Assembly: GCF_030913655.1 (NCBI RefSeq)
Contig: NZ_CP133189.1
Coordinates: forward strand, 3,829,328-3,893,327
DNA length: 64,000 nt
Direction: 5' to 3'
Source of the DNA: Clostridium sp. MB40-C1
Lineage (GTDB): Bacteria; Bacillota; Clostridia; Clostridiales; Clostridiaceae
The translations under genes were made by a program, and so were the position numbers. Within the stretch, counting starts at the first letter, position 1. Each line of letters begins with the position of its first letter. Below, piece after piece: positions 11,522-20,714 of the stretch. Below the pieces are notes generated by a model. It ran no database searches, was not told where the DNA came from, and saw nothing but the letters and a program-made list of their open reading frames with translations.

Positions 11522-11550
11522 TTGTATTTTTATTTTTAATATGATAGAAT
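11522..11550 (+). promoter_or_regulatory. secG promoter
   Basis: TTGTAT at 11522-11527 and TAGAAT at 11545-11550 have 17-bp spacing, about 65 bases upstream of the secG start. Confidence 0.5.
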
Positions 11551-11613
11551 AACTATTGATAATTGAAATTAATGGTTTTACATAAACTAGCTTAAAATTA
11601 GGAGGTGTATGTA

Positions 11614-11844
11614 GTGCATACATTTTTAACATCAGTACAAGTTATTGTAGGTATAGCTTTAATTATAACTGTTTTAAGACAGCCAGGTAAGACAGATGGA
11701 TTTAATTTAGTTTCTTCAGGTGCAGAAACATTTTATTCAAAGAACAAAACTAAAACATATGAATCAGTTTTGGCAAGAACAACTGTAATACTAGCAATAA
11801 TATTTGCTATAGTAACTATGGCTTTAACATTAATAAAAAAATAA
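11614..11844 (+). CDS. secG: preprotein translocase subunit SecG
   Basis: This small subunit of the SecYEG channel assists protein export through the membrane. It has 76 residues with two hydrophobic segments around a conserved polar loop (GKTDGFNLVSSGAETFYSKNK). The GTG at 11614 is chosen because GGAGGTG (11601-11607) sits 6 bases before it; an in-frame GTG at 11605 lies within that ribosome site. The eno-secG-rnr-smpB-ssrA order is conserved in clostridia. Confidence 0.92.
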   Translation: MHTFLTSVQVIVGIALIITVLRQPGKTDGFNLVSSGAETFYSKNKTKTYESVLARTTVILAIIFAIVTMALTLIKK

Positions 11845-11865
11845 TAAAATATATTTTTATTGTAG

Positions 11866-11898
11866 AAAAAGACTCTTCTATATTAAGGAGGTCTTTTT
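11866..11898 (+). terminator. terminator after secG
   Basis: AAAAAGAC pairs with GTCTTTTT across an imperfect stem, directly after the secG stop. Confidence 0.65.
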
Positions 11899-12144
11899 AA
11901 TTTTTTGGTAATGAATAATAAATTGAAAATATGTAAATATAATTAAATGTAAGTACTTTGCTTTTTATATTAAGAAATAATTGAAAAAATGTTTCATGTA
12001 TTTTTCAATTATTTGTTAAAATATAGAAAAAAATGAGAATTTGATGTATAATAGGTTTAAGCTAATTGACTTTAAATATTACCAAAGCAGAAATACAGAC
12101 TAACTAAGGAGGGCAAATATCACAATGAAGAAGGAGGAGAAGAA

Positions 12145-14163
12145 ATGAATTTATATTTGCCAATTATATGTGGAATTTTAGCTTTAATTTTTGCATTTGC
12201 TTTCAGTAGTGGAATCACTAAAGAAAGCCCAGGAAATGATAGGATGAAAGAAATAGCGGGCTATATTCATGATGGAGCTATGGCATTTTTAATGAGGGAG
12301 TACAAATATTTAATAGTCTTTATAGTTGCAGTAGCTATATTAATAATAGTAGCAATAGACATTAAAACTGCAATTTGTTTTATATTTGGAGCTATTTTCT
12401 CAATAGGTGCAGGATACTTTGGCATGAGAGTAGCAACTAAAGCAAATGTAAGAACTGCAGAAGCTGCTAGGACAGGACAAGATAAAGCATTAAAAATTGC
12501 TTTTTCAGGTGGAGCAGTAATGGGATTATCTGTAGTTGGTCTAGGAGTTTTGGGGCTTACTATATTCTATGTAGCTTTTGGTAATGACATTAATGTTATA
12601 ACAGGATTTGGACTTGGAGCAAGTTCAATAGCTTTATTTGCCCGTGTAGGTGGTGGAATATATACCAAAGCGGCAGATGTAGGAGCAGATCTTGTGGGTA
12701 AAGTTGAAGCAGGCATTCCAGAGGATGACCCAAGAAATCCAGCAGTTATTGCAGATAATGTTGGAGATAATGTTGGGGACGTTGCTGGTATGGGAGCAGA
12801 TTTATTTGAATCTTATGTAGGTTCAATAATTTCAGCTTTAACTTTAGGATATACCTTGTTTAGTGAAGATAAAACAAAGTTAATCTTTCCTTTGATTTTA
12901 TCTTCTATAGGAGTTTTAGCTTCAATTATAGGAATTTTAATTGCAAGAAGAAGTAAAGGTGATAATCCTCAAAGAGCACTTAATACAGGAACATATATAG
13001 GAGGAGCACTTGTTATTATAAGTACATTTATTCTTAGCTCAAATATATTTGGAAATTACAAAGTTTTTGGAGCTATATTATCTGGACTAATTGTTGGAAC
13101 TTTAATAGGTAAAGTAACAGAAATATATACATCTGCTGATTATAAGTATGTAAAAAAGATAGCTAGACAATCAGAAACTGGTTCAGCTACTACTATAATA
13201 TCAGGTCTTGCTGTTGGAATGTATTCTACAATGGTTCCTATAATATTTATTGCAATAGCAGTATTATTCTCTTTTTATATTATGGGAGGAGCAAGTGATG
13301 TTGCTATGGGATTGTATGGAATATCTCTTGCCGCTGTAGGAATGTTATCAACAACTGGTTTAACTGTAGCTGTTGATGCTTATGGTCCTATTGCTGATAA
13401 TGCTGGAGGTATTGCTGAAATGTCAGAACTTCCACCAAGTGTTAGAGAAATTACAGATAAACTTGATTCAGTAGGTAATACAACAGCGGCTATAGGAAAA
13501 GGATTTGCAATAGGTTCAGCAGCACTTACTGCATTAGCTTTATTTGCTTCTTATGCACAAAAAACCAATTTGAAGGCTATTAATCTTTTAACACCTGGTA
13601 CTCTTGTAGGATTATTACTTGGAGCTATGCTTCCTTTCTTATTTGCTTCGATGACTATGGAATCAGTTGGTAAAGCAGCTAACGAAATGATAGAAGAAGT
13701 CAGAAGACAATTCAAAGAGATACCGGGATTAATGGAAGGAAAGGAAACTCCAGACTATAAAAAGTGCGTTGATATATCAACTGCTGCAGCATTAAAAGAA
13801 ATGATTTTACCAGGAATACTTGCAATACTCGTACCTATAATTGTAGGCATTCTTCTTGGAGCAGAAGCTCTTGGAGGATTAATAGGTGGTGCAGTTTCAT
13901 CAGGAGTACTTATAGCTATATTTATGGCTAACTCAGGTGGAGCCTGGGATAATGCTAAAAAATATATTGAAACAGGAGTGCATGGTGGTAAAGGAAGTAA
14001 TGCACATAAAGCAGCTGTTGTTGGAGATACAGTAGGAGATCCATTTAAAGATACTTCAGGTCCAGCTATGAATATACTAATAAAGCTTATGACAATAGTA
14101 TCTCTAGTATTTGCACCAGTAATAGCAGCTTATGGTGGAGTTTTATTAAACTTATTTAAATAA
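12145..14163 (+). CDS. hppA: membrane-bound ion-pumping pyrophosphatase
   Basis: This integral membrane enzyme couples pyrophosphate hydrolysis to pumping of H+ or Na+. It has 672 residues with about 16 hydrophobic segments. The active-site loops are visible: [31 protein letters not shown] and [15 protein letters not shown]. The motif GNTTAA has Ala where K+-independent enzymes carry Lys, so this is the K+-dependent class by established rule; whether it moves Na+ or H+ cannot be read safely. GAAGGAGGAG precedes the ATG. TATAAT at 12047-12052 may be its -10 box. Confidence 0.96.
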   Translation: MNLYLPIICGILALIFAFAFSSGITKESPGNDRMKEIAGYIHDGAMAFLMREYKYLIVFIVAVAILIIVAIDIKTAICFIFGAIFSIGAGYFGMRVATKANVRTAEAARTGQDKALKIAFSGGAVMGLSVVGLGVLGLTIFYVAFGNDINVITGFGLGASSIALFARVGGGIYTKAADVGADLVGKVEAGIPEDDPRNPAVIADNVGDNVGDVAGMGADLFESYVGSIISALTLGYTLFSEDKTKLIFPLILSSIGVLASIIGILIARRSKGDNPQRALNTGTYIGGALVIISTFILSSNIFGNYKVFGAILSGLIVGTLIGKVTEIYTSADYKYVKKIARQSETGSATTIISGLAVGMYSTMVPIIFIAIAVLFSFYIMGGASDVAMGLYGISLAAVGMLSTTGLTVAVDAYGPIADNAGGIAEMSELPPSVREITDKLDSVGNTTAAIGKGFAIGSAALTALALFASYAQKTNLKAINLLTPGTLVGLLLGAMLPFLFASMTMESVGKAANEMIEEVRRQFKEIPGLMEGKETPDYKKCVDISTAAALKEMILPGILAILVPIIVGILLGAEALGGLIGGAVSSGVLIAIFMANSGGAWDNAKKYIETGVHGGKGSNAHKAAVVGDTVGDPFKDTSGPAMNILIKLMTIVSLVFAPVIAAYGGVLLNLFK

Positions 14164-14237
14164 TAGAATAGTGAATATAGTATAGTAAAGGATAATTTTC
14201 CTTCTAGGGTGAGAAAATCTTTAAACTAAATAAAAAT

Positions 14238-14277
14238 AAGAGCATAATGAAAAATTAATTTTTCATTATGCTCTTTG
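14238..14277 (+). terminator. terminator-like hairpin after hppA
   Basis: A 17-bp perfect stem AAGAGCATAATGAAAAA with its complement, and a TTAA loop, lies about 75 bases after hppA. The T-run is part of the stem and the structure would work in either direction. Confidence 0.7.
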
Positions 14278-14280
14278 TCG

Positions 14281-14570
14281 TTAGTCTAAATAAAAGAGCT
14301 GATAAGCTCTTAAAAGCGGTAGCTTGCGGATTTATATGAAGTTTTATGTTTATTTAACTATCTAAGAAGTTAAACTATAAACTGGAGCACAGACTCTTTT
14401 TTTATAAGTATTAACGTTATAAACAGATATCATTTGCATAATTGCAGCATTTAAACTATGCCTTACAAACCTTTTAATTTTAAGGGTTTGTTTACTATTT
14501 ATTTTGTAAACAAAATCTTATAGTCTTCCTCTCCTCCCCAATATACATTTTTAACTATATTAATTATAAA
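14281..14570. other. intergenic, hairpin-rich, no confident gene
   Basis: No supported reading frame is seen. Several small hairpins occur: AGAGC/GCTCT near 14296-14310, AAACCTT/AAGGGTTT near 14468-14490, and TTGTTTAC/GTAAACAA near 14487-14515. The segment could hold a structured RNA, but no known RNA consensus was recognised. Confidence 0.3.
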
Positions 14571-14578
14571 AAATCAAG

Positions 14579-14695
14579 GCATAGGAATAAGATTTTCTTA
14601 TATATGTAGTTAGCCGATTAAACTTTGAAGTAGCAATTAGAAGTACTGAAGGTTTAATGGATAACTACATATATTTAGAAAATCCTATTCCTATG
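14579..14695 (-). repeat. 117-base long imperfect hairpin element
   Basis: GCATAGGAATA at the left end pairs with TATTCCTATGC at the right end, and pairing continues through AAGATTTTCT...ATATATGTAGTTA against TAACTACATATAT...AGAAAATC. A second inner stem (ATTAAACTTT/GAAGGTTTAAT) follows. Read on the minus strand, the stem is followed by TTGATTTTTTAT, like an intrinsic terminator. It could be a minus-strand small RNA or a small palindromic mobile repeat. Confidence 0.5.
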
Positions 14696-14910
14696 CTGTT
14701 ACTCATTACTTCATAATATTATTTTACAGTGTAATATTGTTTGACTACATTTTCCTTTTACTATACTATTGTAATATAAAGAAATGTTGAATACGATACA
14801 TTTCTTTAGTTAAAAATAAGAAATAGAGGGATAATACAAATAGTAGTGTGGTATATAAAATATATTTCGAAACAAATATTTAAAAAAATAAAAAGATTGG
14901 AGGTAGAGTT

Positions 14911-17112
14911 ATGAATATAAGGGAAATTATTCTTGGTTTTATGAGAGAACAGGCATATAAGCCTATGGATATAAAAGAATTGGCGTGGGTTTTTGAAATA
15001 CCAAAGAGAGAAATGGATGACTTTAAGGAATTACTTAAAGAAATGGAGCAAGATGGTGAAATCATACAAACAAGAACAAAGCATTATGGAATACCAGAAA
15101 AAATGGGGCTTGTTGTAGGAAAACTTCAATGTCATCAAAAAGGATATGGATTTGTTATACCTGAGACTGATAGAAAAGACGTGTTTATAACATCTTCATT
15201 TATGAATGGAGCTATGAATGGAGATAGAGTTATAGCTAAGATTACAAGAGAAGAAAATGAAGGTAAAAAGTGTGAAGGAGAAATAATACGTATTCTTGAA
15301 AGAAGTAATAAGACAATTATAGGCGTATACGAGAATAGCAAGAATTTTGGATTTGTTGTTCCAGAAGATAAAAGGCTAAACTATGATATATTTATTCCTA
15401 AAACCGAAAAAAATGGAGCACAAACAGGAGATATAGTTATTGCCGAAATAACTGAGTGGCCAGGCAAAAGGAGAAATCCTGAAGGAAAAGTTACAGAAGT
15501 ACTAGGCAAAAAAGGTGAAAAAGGTATTGATATTTTAACTATAATAAAAAAATATAAACTTCCTGAGGAGTTTCCTATAAAAGTTAAAAAATTTGTTTCA
15601 AATGTACCTGAGGAAATTAAAGAAGAGGAATATAAAAATAGAGAAGATTTAAGAGAGTTAAAAATGGTAACAATTGATGGAGAAGATGCTAAGGATTTAG
15701 ATGATGCTGTATCAATACAAAAACTTGAAAATGGAAATTATTTATTAGGAGTACATATTGCAGATGTATCTCACTATGTTAGAGAAAAAAATCCTTTAGA
15801 TAAAGAAGCCTTAAAGAGAGGAACATCAGTTTACCTAATTGACAGAGTTATTCCTATGCTTCCTAAGGAATTATCCAATGGAATATGTAGTTTGAATCCT
15901 AAAGTAGATAGATTAGCTATGACTTGCTTTATGGAAATAAACATTGATGGAAAAGTAGTAGACTATAGAATTACAAAGAGTGTTATAAAAACTAACGAAA
16001 GAATGACTTATACGGATGTAACAAAGATATTAAGGGATCATGATGAAGAAGTAATAGGAAGATATGATTATCTATATGAAGATTTTAAAAATATGGAAGA
16101 GTTATGTGATATTTTATATAGAAAAAGATTAAGAAGAGGAGCAATTGATTTTGATTTTGAAGAATGTAAAATAATATTAGATTATAACGGAAAGCCAGTT
16201 GAAATTAAGCCTTATGAAAGAGCTATTGCAAATAGAATTATAGAGGAATTTATGCTTGTTTGTAATGAAACAATAGCAGAACATATGTATTGGACTAAAT
16301 TACCTTTTGTTTACAGAATACATGAAGATCCAGATGAGGAAAAGCTTCAAAGATTTAAGGAGTTTGCATATAACTTAGGGTACTTTGTTAAGACTGGACA
16401 GGAGATTCATCCAAAAGCTCTTCAACAGGTTGTAGAAGAAGTTAGAGGTAAAAAAGAAGAAACTGTTGTAAATACATTACTTCTTCGTTCATTGAAGCAA
16501 GCTAGGTATGCTCCTCAATGTGTAGGACATTTTGGTTTAGCAGCAAGATATTACTGTCACTTTACTTCCCCTATTAGAAGATACCCAGACTTAATAATTC
16601 ATAGAATAATAAAAGAATCTTTGGATGGTAACATAGATGAAGAAAGAGTAAAACAATTAGATAAAACTGTAGATTATGCATCTGTACAATCTTCTGATAT
16701 GGAAAGAGTTGCCCAAGAAGCTGAAAGAGAAGTAGATGATTTGAAGAAGGCAGAATATATGAGTGAAAGAATAGGAGAAGAATATAATGGAATAATTTCT
16801 TCTGTTACTAACTTTGGAATGTTTGTCGAACTTCCTAACACAATAGAAGGGCTTGTTCATATAAGCAATTTAGATGATGATTATTATATATATGATGAAC
16901 AACACTTATGTTTAATAGGTGAAATGAGCAAGAACAAATACAGGTTAGGGGATGAAGTGAGAATAAAGGTAGCTAAAGTTGATTTGGATGCTCATGAGAT
17001 TTACTTTGATCTTGTAAAACAAGAGAAAAATGACATTGATCCAGAATTAAAAGTAGATGAATTAAAAAACGAAGATGAAAAAGCTGAAGATAGAGAATTT
17101 GAATTAATATAA
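14911..17112 (+). CDS. rnr: ribonuclease R
   Basis: This 3'-5' exoribonuclease degrades structured RNA and takes part with SmpB and tmRNA in clearing stalled messages. It has 733 residues: an N-terminal winged-helix (1-70), cold-shock domains (about 70-220), and the RNB catalytic domain with TIDGEDAKDLDDAVS (metal-binding Asp cluster). The later RNB motif HFTSPIRRYPDLIIHR and a C-terminal S1 domain (about 635-715) follow, then an acidic tail. GGAGG lies upstream of the ATG. It is followed by a terminator; smpB and ssrA lie 3-5 kb further on. Confidence 0.96.
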   Translation: MNIREIILGFMREQAYKPMDIKELAWVFEIPKREMDDFKELLKEMEQDGEIIQTRTKHYGIPEKMGLVVGKLQCHQKGYGFVIPETDRKDVFITSSFMNGAMNGDRVIAKITREENEGKKCEGEIIRILERSNKTIIGVYENSKNFGFVVPEDKRLNYDIFIPKTEKNGAQTGDIVIAEITEWPGKRRNPEGKVTEVLGKKGEKGIDILTIIKKYKLPEEFPIKVKKFVSNVPEEIKEEEYKNREDLRELKMVTIDGEDAKDLDDAVSIQKLENGNYLLGVHIADVSHYVREKNPLDKEALKRGTSVYLIDRVIPMLPKELSNGICSLNPKVDRLAMTCFMEINIDGKVVDYRITKSVIKTNERMTYTDVTKILRDHDEEVIGRYDYLYEDFKNMEELCDILYRKRLRRGAIDFDFEECKIILDYNGKPVEIKPYERAIANRIIEEFMLVCNETIAEHMYWTKLPFVYRIHEDPDEEKLQRFKEFAYNLGYFVKTGQEIHPKALQQVVEEVRGKKEETVVNTLLLRSLKQARYAPQCVGHFGLAARYYCHFTSPIRRYPDLIIHRIIKESLDGNIDEERVKQLDKTVDYASVQSSDMERVAQEAEREVDDLKKAEYMSERIGEEYNGIISSVTNFGMFVELPNTIEGLVHISNLDDDYYIYDEQHLCLIGEMSKNKYRLGDEVRIKVAKVDLDAHEIYFDLVKQEKNDIDPELKVDELKNEDEKAEDREFELI

Positions 17113-17117
17113 TTGAG

Positions 17118-17157
17118 TTTCCCCATAATTTATGATCAAAAATGAATTATGGGGAAA
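17118..17157. terminator. bidirectional terminator between rnr and the TetR gene
   Basis: A 13-bp perfect stem TTTCCCCATAATT/AATTATGGGGAAA has A/T runs on both sides, placed between converging genes. Confidence 0.85.
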
Positions 17158-17320
17158 TTATTTTATGTAAATAAAGCTTATATTTGGTCATCTATATAAT
17201 TTTGAAATTGAGAAAATCACATAATCCAATAAGCATAAAACTTGCATTTAGCATTCTAGGTTTTTAATTATCCAAAGTCCTCAACTATACAATTTTCTAA
17301 AAATAATAAATTTTTATTTA

Positions 17321-17965
17321 TTATTTTTGATATAATCCATATTTGATTATATCAATGTATTTATCAAATTCTTTAAATAGATCCTCATTATTAGTTAACA
17401 ATTCATCTGTTTTATCTTTGTATGAGCTGGTATATTTTTTACTTAATGCATCGAATAAAGTCATAGTAACAAATATAGCATCTTCTTTTGTTACTGATGG
17501 CTTTAATAATTTTACATCCATATATTTAACAATATAATCTTCTATAAAATTCATACTATCGCTATAATATTTTAAATAAAGCTTTTCTAAGTCAACTTTT
17601 ATTTTTGGAGGCATATTTACAAATGCCTCCATAATTATTTTAGAATGCATAAAATATTTAATAATAATTTTTTGCTTGATTAGAGAGATATCTTTTATCC
17701 TCTCATAAAAATCTTCTGACTGTATATTTTCAGCCTCATTTAAGATTTTATTTGTAAGTAAATCAACACAATATTCAACAATAAATAAAAATAAGTTTTT
17801 CTTACTTCCAAAATAGTGAAATAGACTGCCTTTAGCAATTCCTGCATTCTCTGCTATTATATCAGTAGAAGCATTATCAAATCCCTTATCTCCAAATTCA
17901 TTTATTGCTGAATTAATGATATTTCCTTGTTTTTCTTCTGATACTTTGTTAAATCGAATTGTCAT
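17321..17965 (-). CDS. TetR/AcrR family transcriptional regulator
   Basis: The 214-residue repressor-type protein has an N-terminal TetR helix-turn-helix (about 10-55, ending GIAKGSLFHYFGSKKNLF) and a variable C-terminal ligand domain. It is the last gene of a minus-strand operon ATPase-permease-TetR, starting 63 bases after the permease stop. It most likely represses that operon through the twin palindromes at 19890-19943. The ligand is unknown. Confidence 0.93.
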   Translation of the reverse strand: MTIRFNKVSEEKQGNIINSAINEFGDKGFDNASTDIIAENAGIAKGSLFHYFGSKKNLFLFIVEYCVDLLTNKILNEAENIQSEDFYERIKDISLIKQKIIIKYFMHSKIIMEAFVNMPPKIKVDLEKLYLKYYSDSMNFIEDYIVKYMDVKLLKPSVTKEDAIFVTMTLFDALSKKYTSSYKDKTDELLTNNEDLFKEFDKYIDIIKYGLYQK

Positions 17966-18028
17966 AATATAGCTCCTTTAAATTACATATACTAATTATA
18001 ATTTCCAATATAAGTATATTATGAATTT

Positions 18029-18841
18029 CTATAATTTTAAATCTTTATTTTTATACTTATAAAAAGTAAATACTATTGCAATAATAATTACAATGAATAA
18101 TATTATTATATAGCTAGTGTCAATAACTCCTTTTGATTTTAATAATTCATTTGGCATTACATATTGTACAGGGGATAGATACTTCATCCATTCAAGTTTT
18201 TCAATTATAGTTGAAAAAATACCTAATAGATATGAAGTGAAGAAAATAGTTAAAGCTGTTGGTGTTGCAAGGCTTACTTTGGGAAGGATAGTGGATAAAG
18301 CAAAACCTATAGCCCAAAATACAAACTGAGCTAGAAACATTCCTTTATACATAAAAATAAGTTGCCCAATGTACTCATATCCTTCTTTTTTAAATATTTG
18401 AAAAAACAACATAGTTACAAGAAATATTATTATATTAAATATACAAAGAATTGTAAAAGTAGAAAACATTTTTATCATTACAATTTTAACCCTTGAAATA
18501 GGTTGTGCATATAAAAATTCTATAGTTCCTTCACTTTCTTCTTTAATAAGAGAATTAATTCCTAGAATAGCAGCATATATACAATTTCCTATTAAAATAT
18601 ATTGAGCACAATATGCAAAGTACTGAAGTAAATCTGAAAAATCAACTGCGTTTTCTAGTCCAAAAGACTTTCTCATTGCTTCAGGGATAGCATCCATTTT
18701 TGCTTTAACTATTTCACTCATACCACTAGTAGACATGGAAGGAAACATAGACATAAATAGTGTAATTATACCTGTCATAATGATAGTCCAAATAATTAAG
18801 CTTTTTAGCATATTTTTTATCTCTACCTTATACATATTCAT
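18029..18841 (-). CDS. ABC-2 type transporter permease
   Basis: This membrane subunit of an ABC exporter has 270 residues with six hydrophobic segments. Between the second and third it has LIKEESEGTIEFLYAQPISR, the typical ABC-2 coupling region. The ATG at 18841 is chosen because GTGAGG stands 9 bases upstream; the in-frame ATG at 18862 would precede that ribosome site. It begins 1 base after the ATPase stop and is translationally coupled to it. Substrate unknown; drugs, peptides or lipids are usual for TetR-linked ABC-2 systems. Confidence 0.88.
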   Translation of the reverse strand: MNMYKVEIKNMLKSLIIWTIIMTGIITLFMSMFPSMSTSGMSEIVKAKMDAIPEAMRKSFGLENAVDFSDLLQYFAYCAQYILIGNCIYAAILGINSLIKEESEGTIEFLYAQPISRVKIVMIKMFSTFTILCIFNIIIFLVTMLFFQIFKKEGYEYIGQLIFMYKGMFLAQFVFWAIGFALSTILPKVSLATPTALTIFFTSYLLGIFSTIIEKLEWMKYLSPVQYVMPNELLKSKGVIDTSYIIILFIVIIIAIVFTFYKYKNKDLKL

Positions 18842-18842
18842 A

Positions 18843-19727
18843 CTAATTATCCTCACTTTCATAATAACTCATAAATGTATCCTCTAATGCAGGGTCTTCT
18901 ATTTTAAGTTCATTTAAATTAATATCTTTAATTTCTTTAACAAGTATGTTGATATCTCCATCAAATAAAAATGAAGTTTTATTTTCTTCTTTTTTTATCA
19001 TGGAAATATGTTTATTATCTAATAAATTATTTAAACTTTCTTTACTTACAATTGTAACTTTTACAACATTATTACCTAATAGCTCATCGAGTTTTTTTAC
19101 TTCAATAAGTTTTCCATCTCTTATAATAGCTGTTCTATGACAAAACTTTTGAACTTCCACTAAGTTGTGAGAGGAAAAGAATATTGTTGTTCCATTTTTA
19201 TTTTCTTCTACTAATAGATTAAATAATCTTTTTTGCATTAAAGGATCTAAGCCATTAGTAGGCTCATCTAATATTAAAAGCTTTGGACTATTTAATAATG
19301 CTTGAATTATAGCTATCTTCTTTTTATTTCCTAATGAAAGTTCTCCTACAAGTTTATTTCTATCTACCTCAAATATTTCACATAATTTCTCTAATTTCGT
19401 ACTATCTTTTTCTTTCTTAAAGCTTTGGGCATAACTTAGAATTTCATCAACTTTCATATTTTTATAGTAGTTTACTTCACTAGGTACAAAACCTAATTCT
19501 TCTTTGATAAGTTTACTTTCCTTTATACAATCCTTACCAAAAATCTTTGCACTACCAGAGGTAGGATAAATAAAATTTAAAAGTAATCTTATGGTTGTAG
19601 ATTTTCCTGCACCATTAGGTCCTATAAATCCATAAAATTCACCTTCATTAATGCTTAAGTTTATATCTTCTACTCCTCTATTTTTGCCATAATTTTTAGT
19701 TAAACTATTAGTCTCAATTGCAAACAT
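18843..19727 (-). CDS. ABC transporter ATP-binding protein (CcmA/DrrA type)
   Basis: The 294-residue ATPase has Walker A GPNGAGKST, signature LSLGNKKKIAI (a variant of LSGGQ), Walker B LLILDEPTNGLD and a switch His in SSHNL. The C-terminal extension of about 80 residues is usual for exporters working with ABC-2 permeases. The ATG at 19727 has AGGAGTG 7 bases upstream, and the longer frame to 19802 has no ribosome site. It is the first gene of the TetR-controlled operon. Confidence 0.93.
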   Translation of the reverse strand: MFAIETNSLTKNYGKNRGVEDINLSINEGEFYGFIGPNGAGKSTTIRLLLNFIYPTSGSAKIFGKDCIKESKLIKEELGFVPSEVNYYKNMKVDEILSYAQSFKKEKDSTKLEKLCEIFEVDRNKLVGELSLGNKKKIAIIQALLNSPKLLILDEPTNGLDPLMQKRLFNLLVEENKNGTTIFFSSHNLVEVQKFCHRTAIIRDGKLIEVKKLDELLGNNVVKVTIVSKESLNNLLDNKHISMIKKEENKTSFLFDGDINILVKEIKDINLNELKIEDPALEDTFMSYYESEDN

Positions 19728-19889
19728 TTTATTCACTCCTATCAAAGTATATTTAGTAAAAAATAAGTTGGAATTATAGTTTGTTTGGGTTATTTTTGCC
19801 AATATAATCTTAAGTTAATTTAATTAATGGTAGTTATTTATGACATGTAAATTATGTTATTAGTAAGTAATTAAATACACTCAAGAATG

Positions 19890-19943
19890 TATTGACTTGT
19901 GAGTCAATATAATTATATATTCGTATTGACTAATAAGTCAATA
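19890..19943 (-). promoter_or_regulatory. promoter with twin TetR-type operators
   Basis: Two copies of TATTGAC-N6-GTCAATA lie at 19890-19909 and 19924-19943. On the minus strand TTGACT (19936-19941) and TATAAT (19912-19917) with 18-bp spacing form a near-consensus promoter for the ABC operon. One operator covers the -35 box and the other the start region. Autoregulation by the TetR protein of the operon is inferred. Confidence 0.75.
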
Positions 19944-20044
19944 TGTACTTATGATTTTATTTTTTATTATTTGTAATTTTAATATAGTTAATGACAGTCA
20001 TTATTTGTTTTTAATTTATCCTATGAGTTTAGAATTTCTAGGCA

Positions 20045-20073
20045 TTGACTGGAAATTTTCTATATTGTATAAT
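20045..20073 (+). promoter_or_regulatory. smpB promoter
   Basis: TTGACT at 20045-20050 and a perfect TATAAT at 20068-20073 are separated by 17 bp, about 40 bases before the start codon. Confidence 0.75.
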
Positions 20074-20111
20074 ATATTATTACAATTGATTATAATAAAG
20101 TAGGTGTTAAT

Positions 20112-20582
20112 ATGGCAAAAAATAAAAAAGGTGATAATACATTAGCACAAAATAGGAAAGCTCACCATGAGTATTTTATAGATGAGGTTTATGAAACAGG
20201 GATTGTTCTTGTGGGAACAGAAGTTAAGTCAATAAGAGCTGGAAAAGCTAACTTAAAGGATAGTTATGCTCAAGTTAGAAATGGAGAAGTTTTTGTATCA
20301 AATATGCATATAAGTCCTTATGAGCAGGGAAACATATTTAATAAAGATCCTTTAAGAGAGAGAAAACTTTTACTTCATAAAGATCAAATTAGTACTCTTC
20401 TTGGATATACTTCACAAAAGGGGTATACCCTTATACCTATTTCCTTATATCTTAAAAAAGGAAAAGTTAAGATGGCTTTAGGTGTAGCAAGAGGTAAACA
20501 TAATTATGATAAAAGACACACTATAGCAGAAAAAGCTGCTAAAAGAGATATAGATAGACAAATGAAAGAAAGATACAGATAG
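20112..20582 (+). CDS. smpB: SsrA-binding protein SmpB
   Basis: This protein binds tmRNA and carries it to stalled ribosomes for trans-translation. It has 156 residues with the OB-fold motifs [39 protein letters not shown] and [14 protein letters not shown], plus a basic C-terminal tail that enters the decoding centre. Its RNA partner ssrA lies 2 kb downstream, and rnr lies upstream. Confidence 0.98.
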   Translation: MAKNKKGDNTLAQNRKAHHEYFIDEVYETGIVLVGTEVKSIRAGKANLKDSYAQVRNGEVFVSNMHISPYEQGNIFNKDPLRERKLLLHKDQISTLLGYTSQKGYTLIPISLYLKKGKVKMALGVARGKHNYDKRHTIAEKAAKRDIDRQMKERYR

Positions 20583-20606
20583 GCCTGAAAAAGGGCCTTT
20601 TTTTAT
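20581..20606 (+). terminator. terminator after smpB
   Basis: AGGCC/GGGCCT stem with A-rich loop and T7, beginning at the stop codon. Confidence 0.85.
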
Positions 20607-20714
20607 TTGACAAATTGGCGATTTTACTTGATTTTAAGTGAACTAATATATCACACAGATGTACAACTTTGCATAATCTATAATATACCAATTTATGGGG
20701 AGGCAAAGGTTAAT

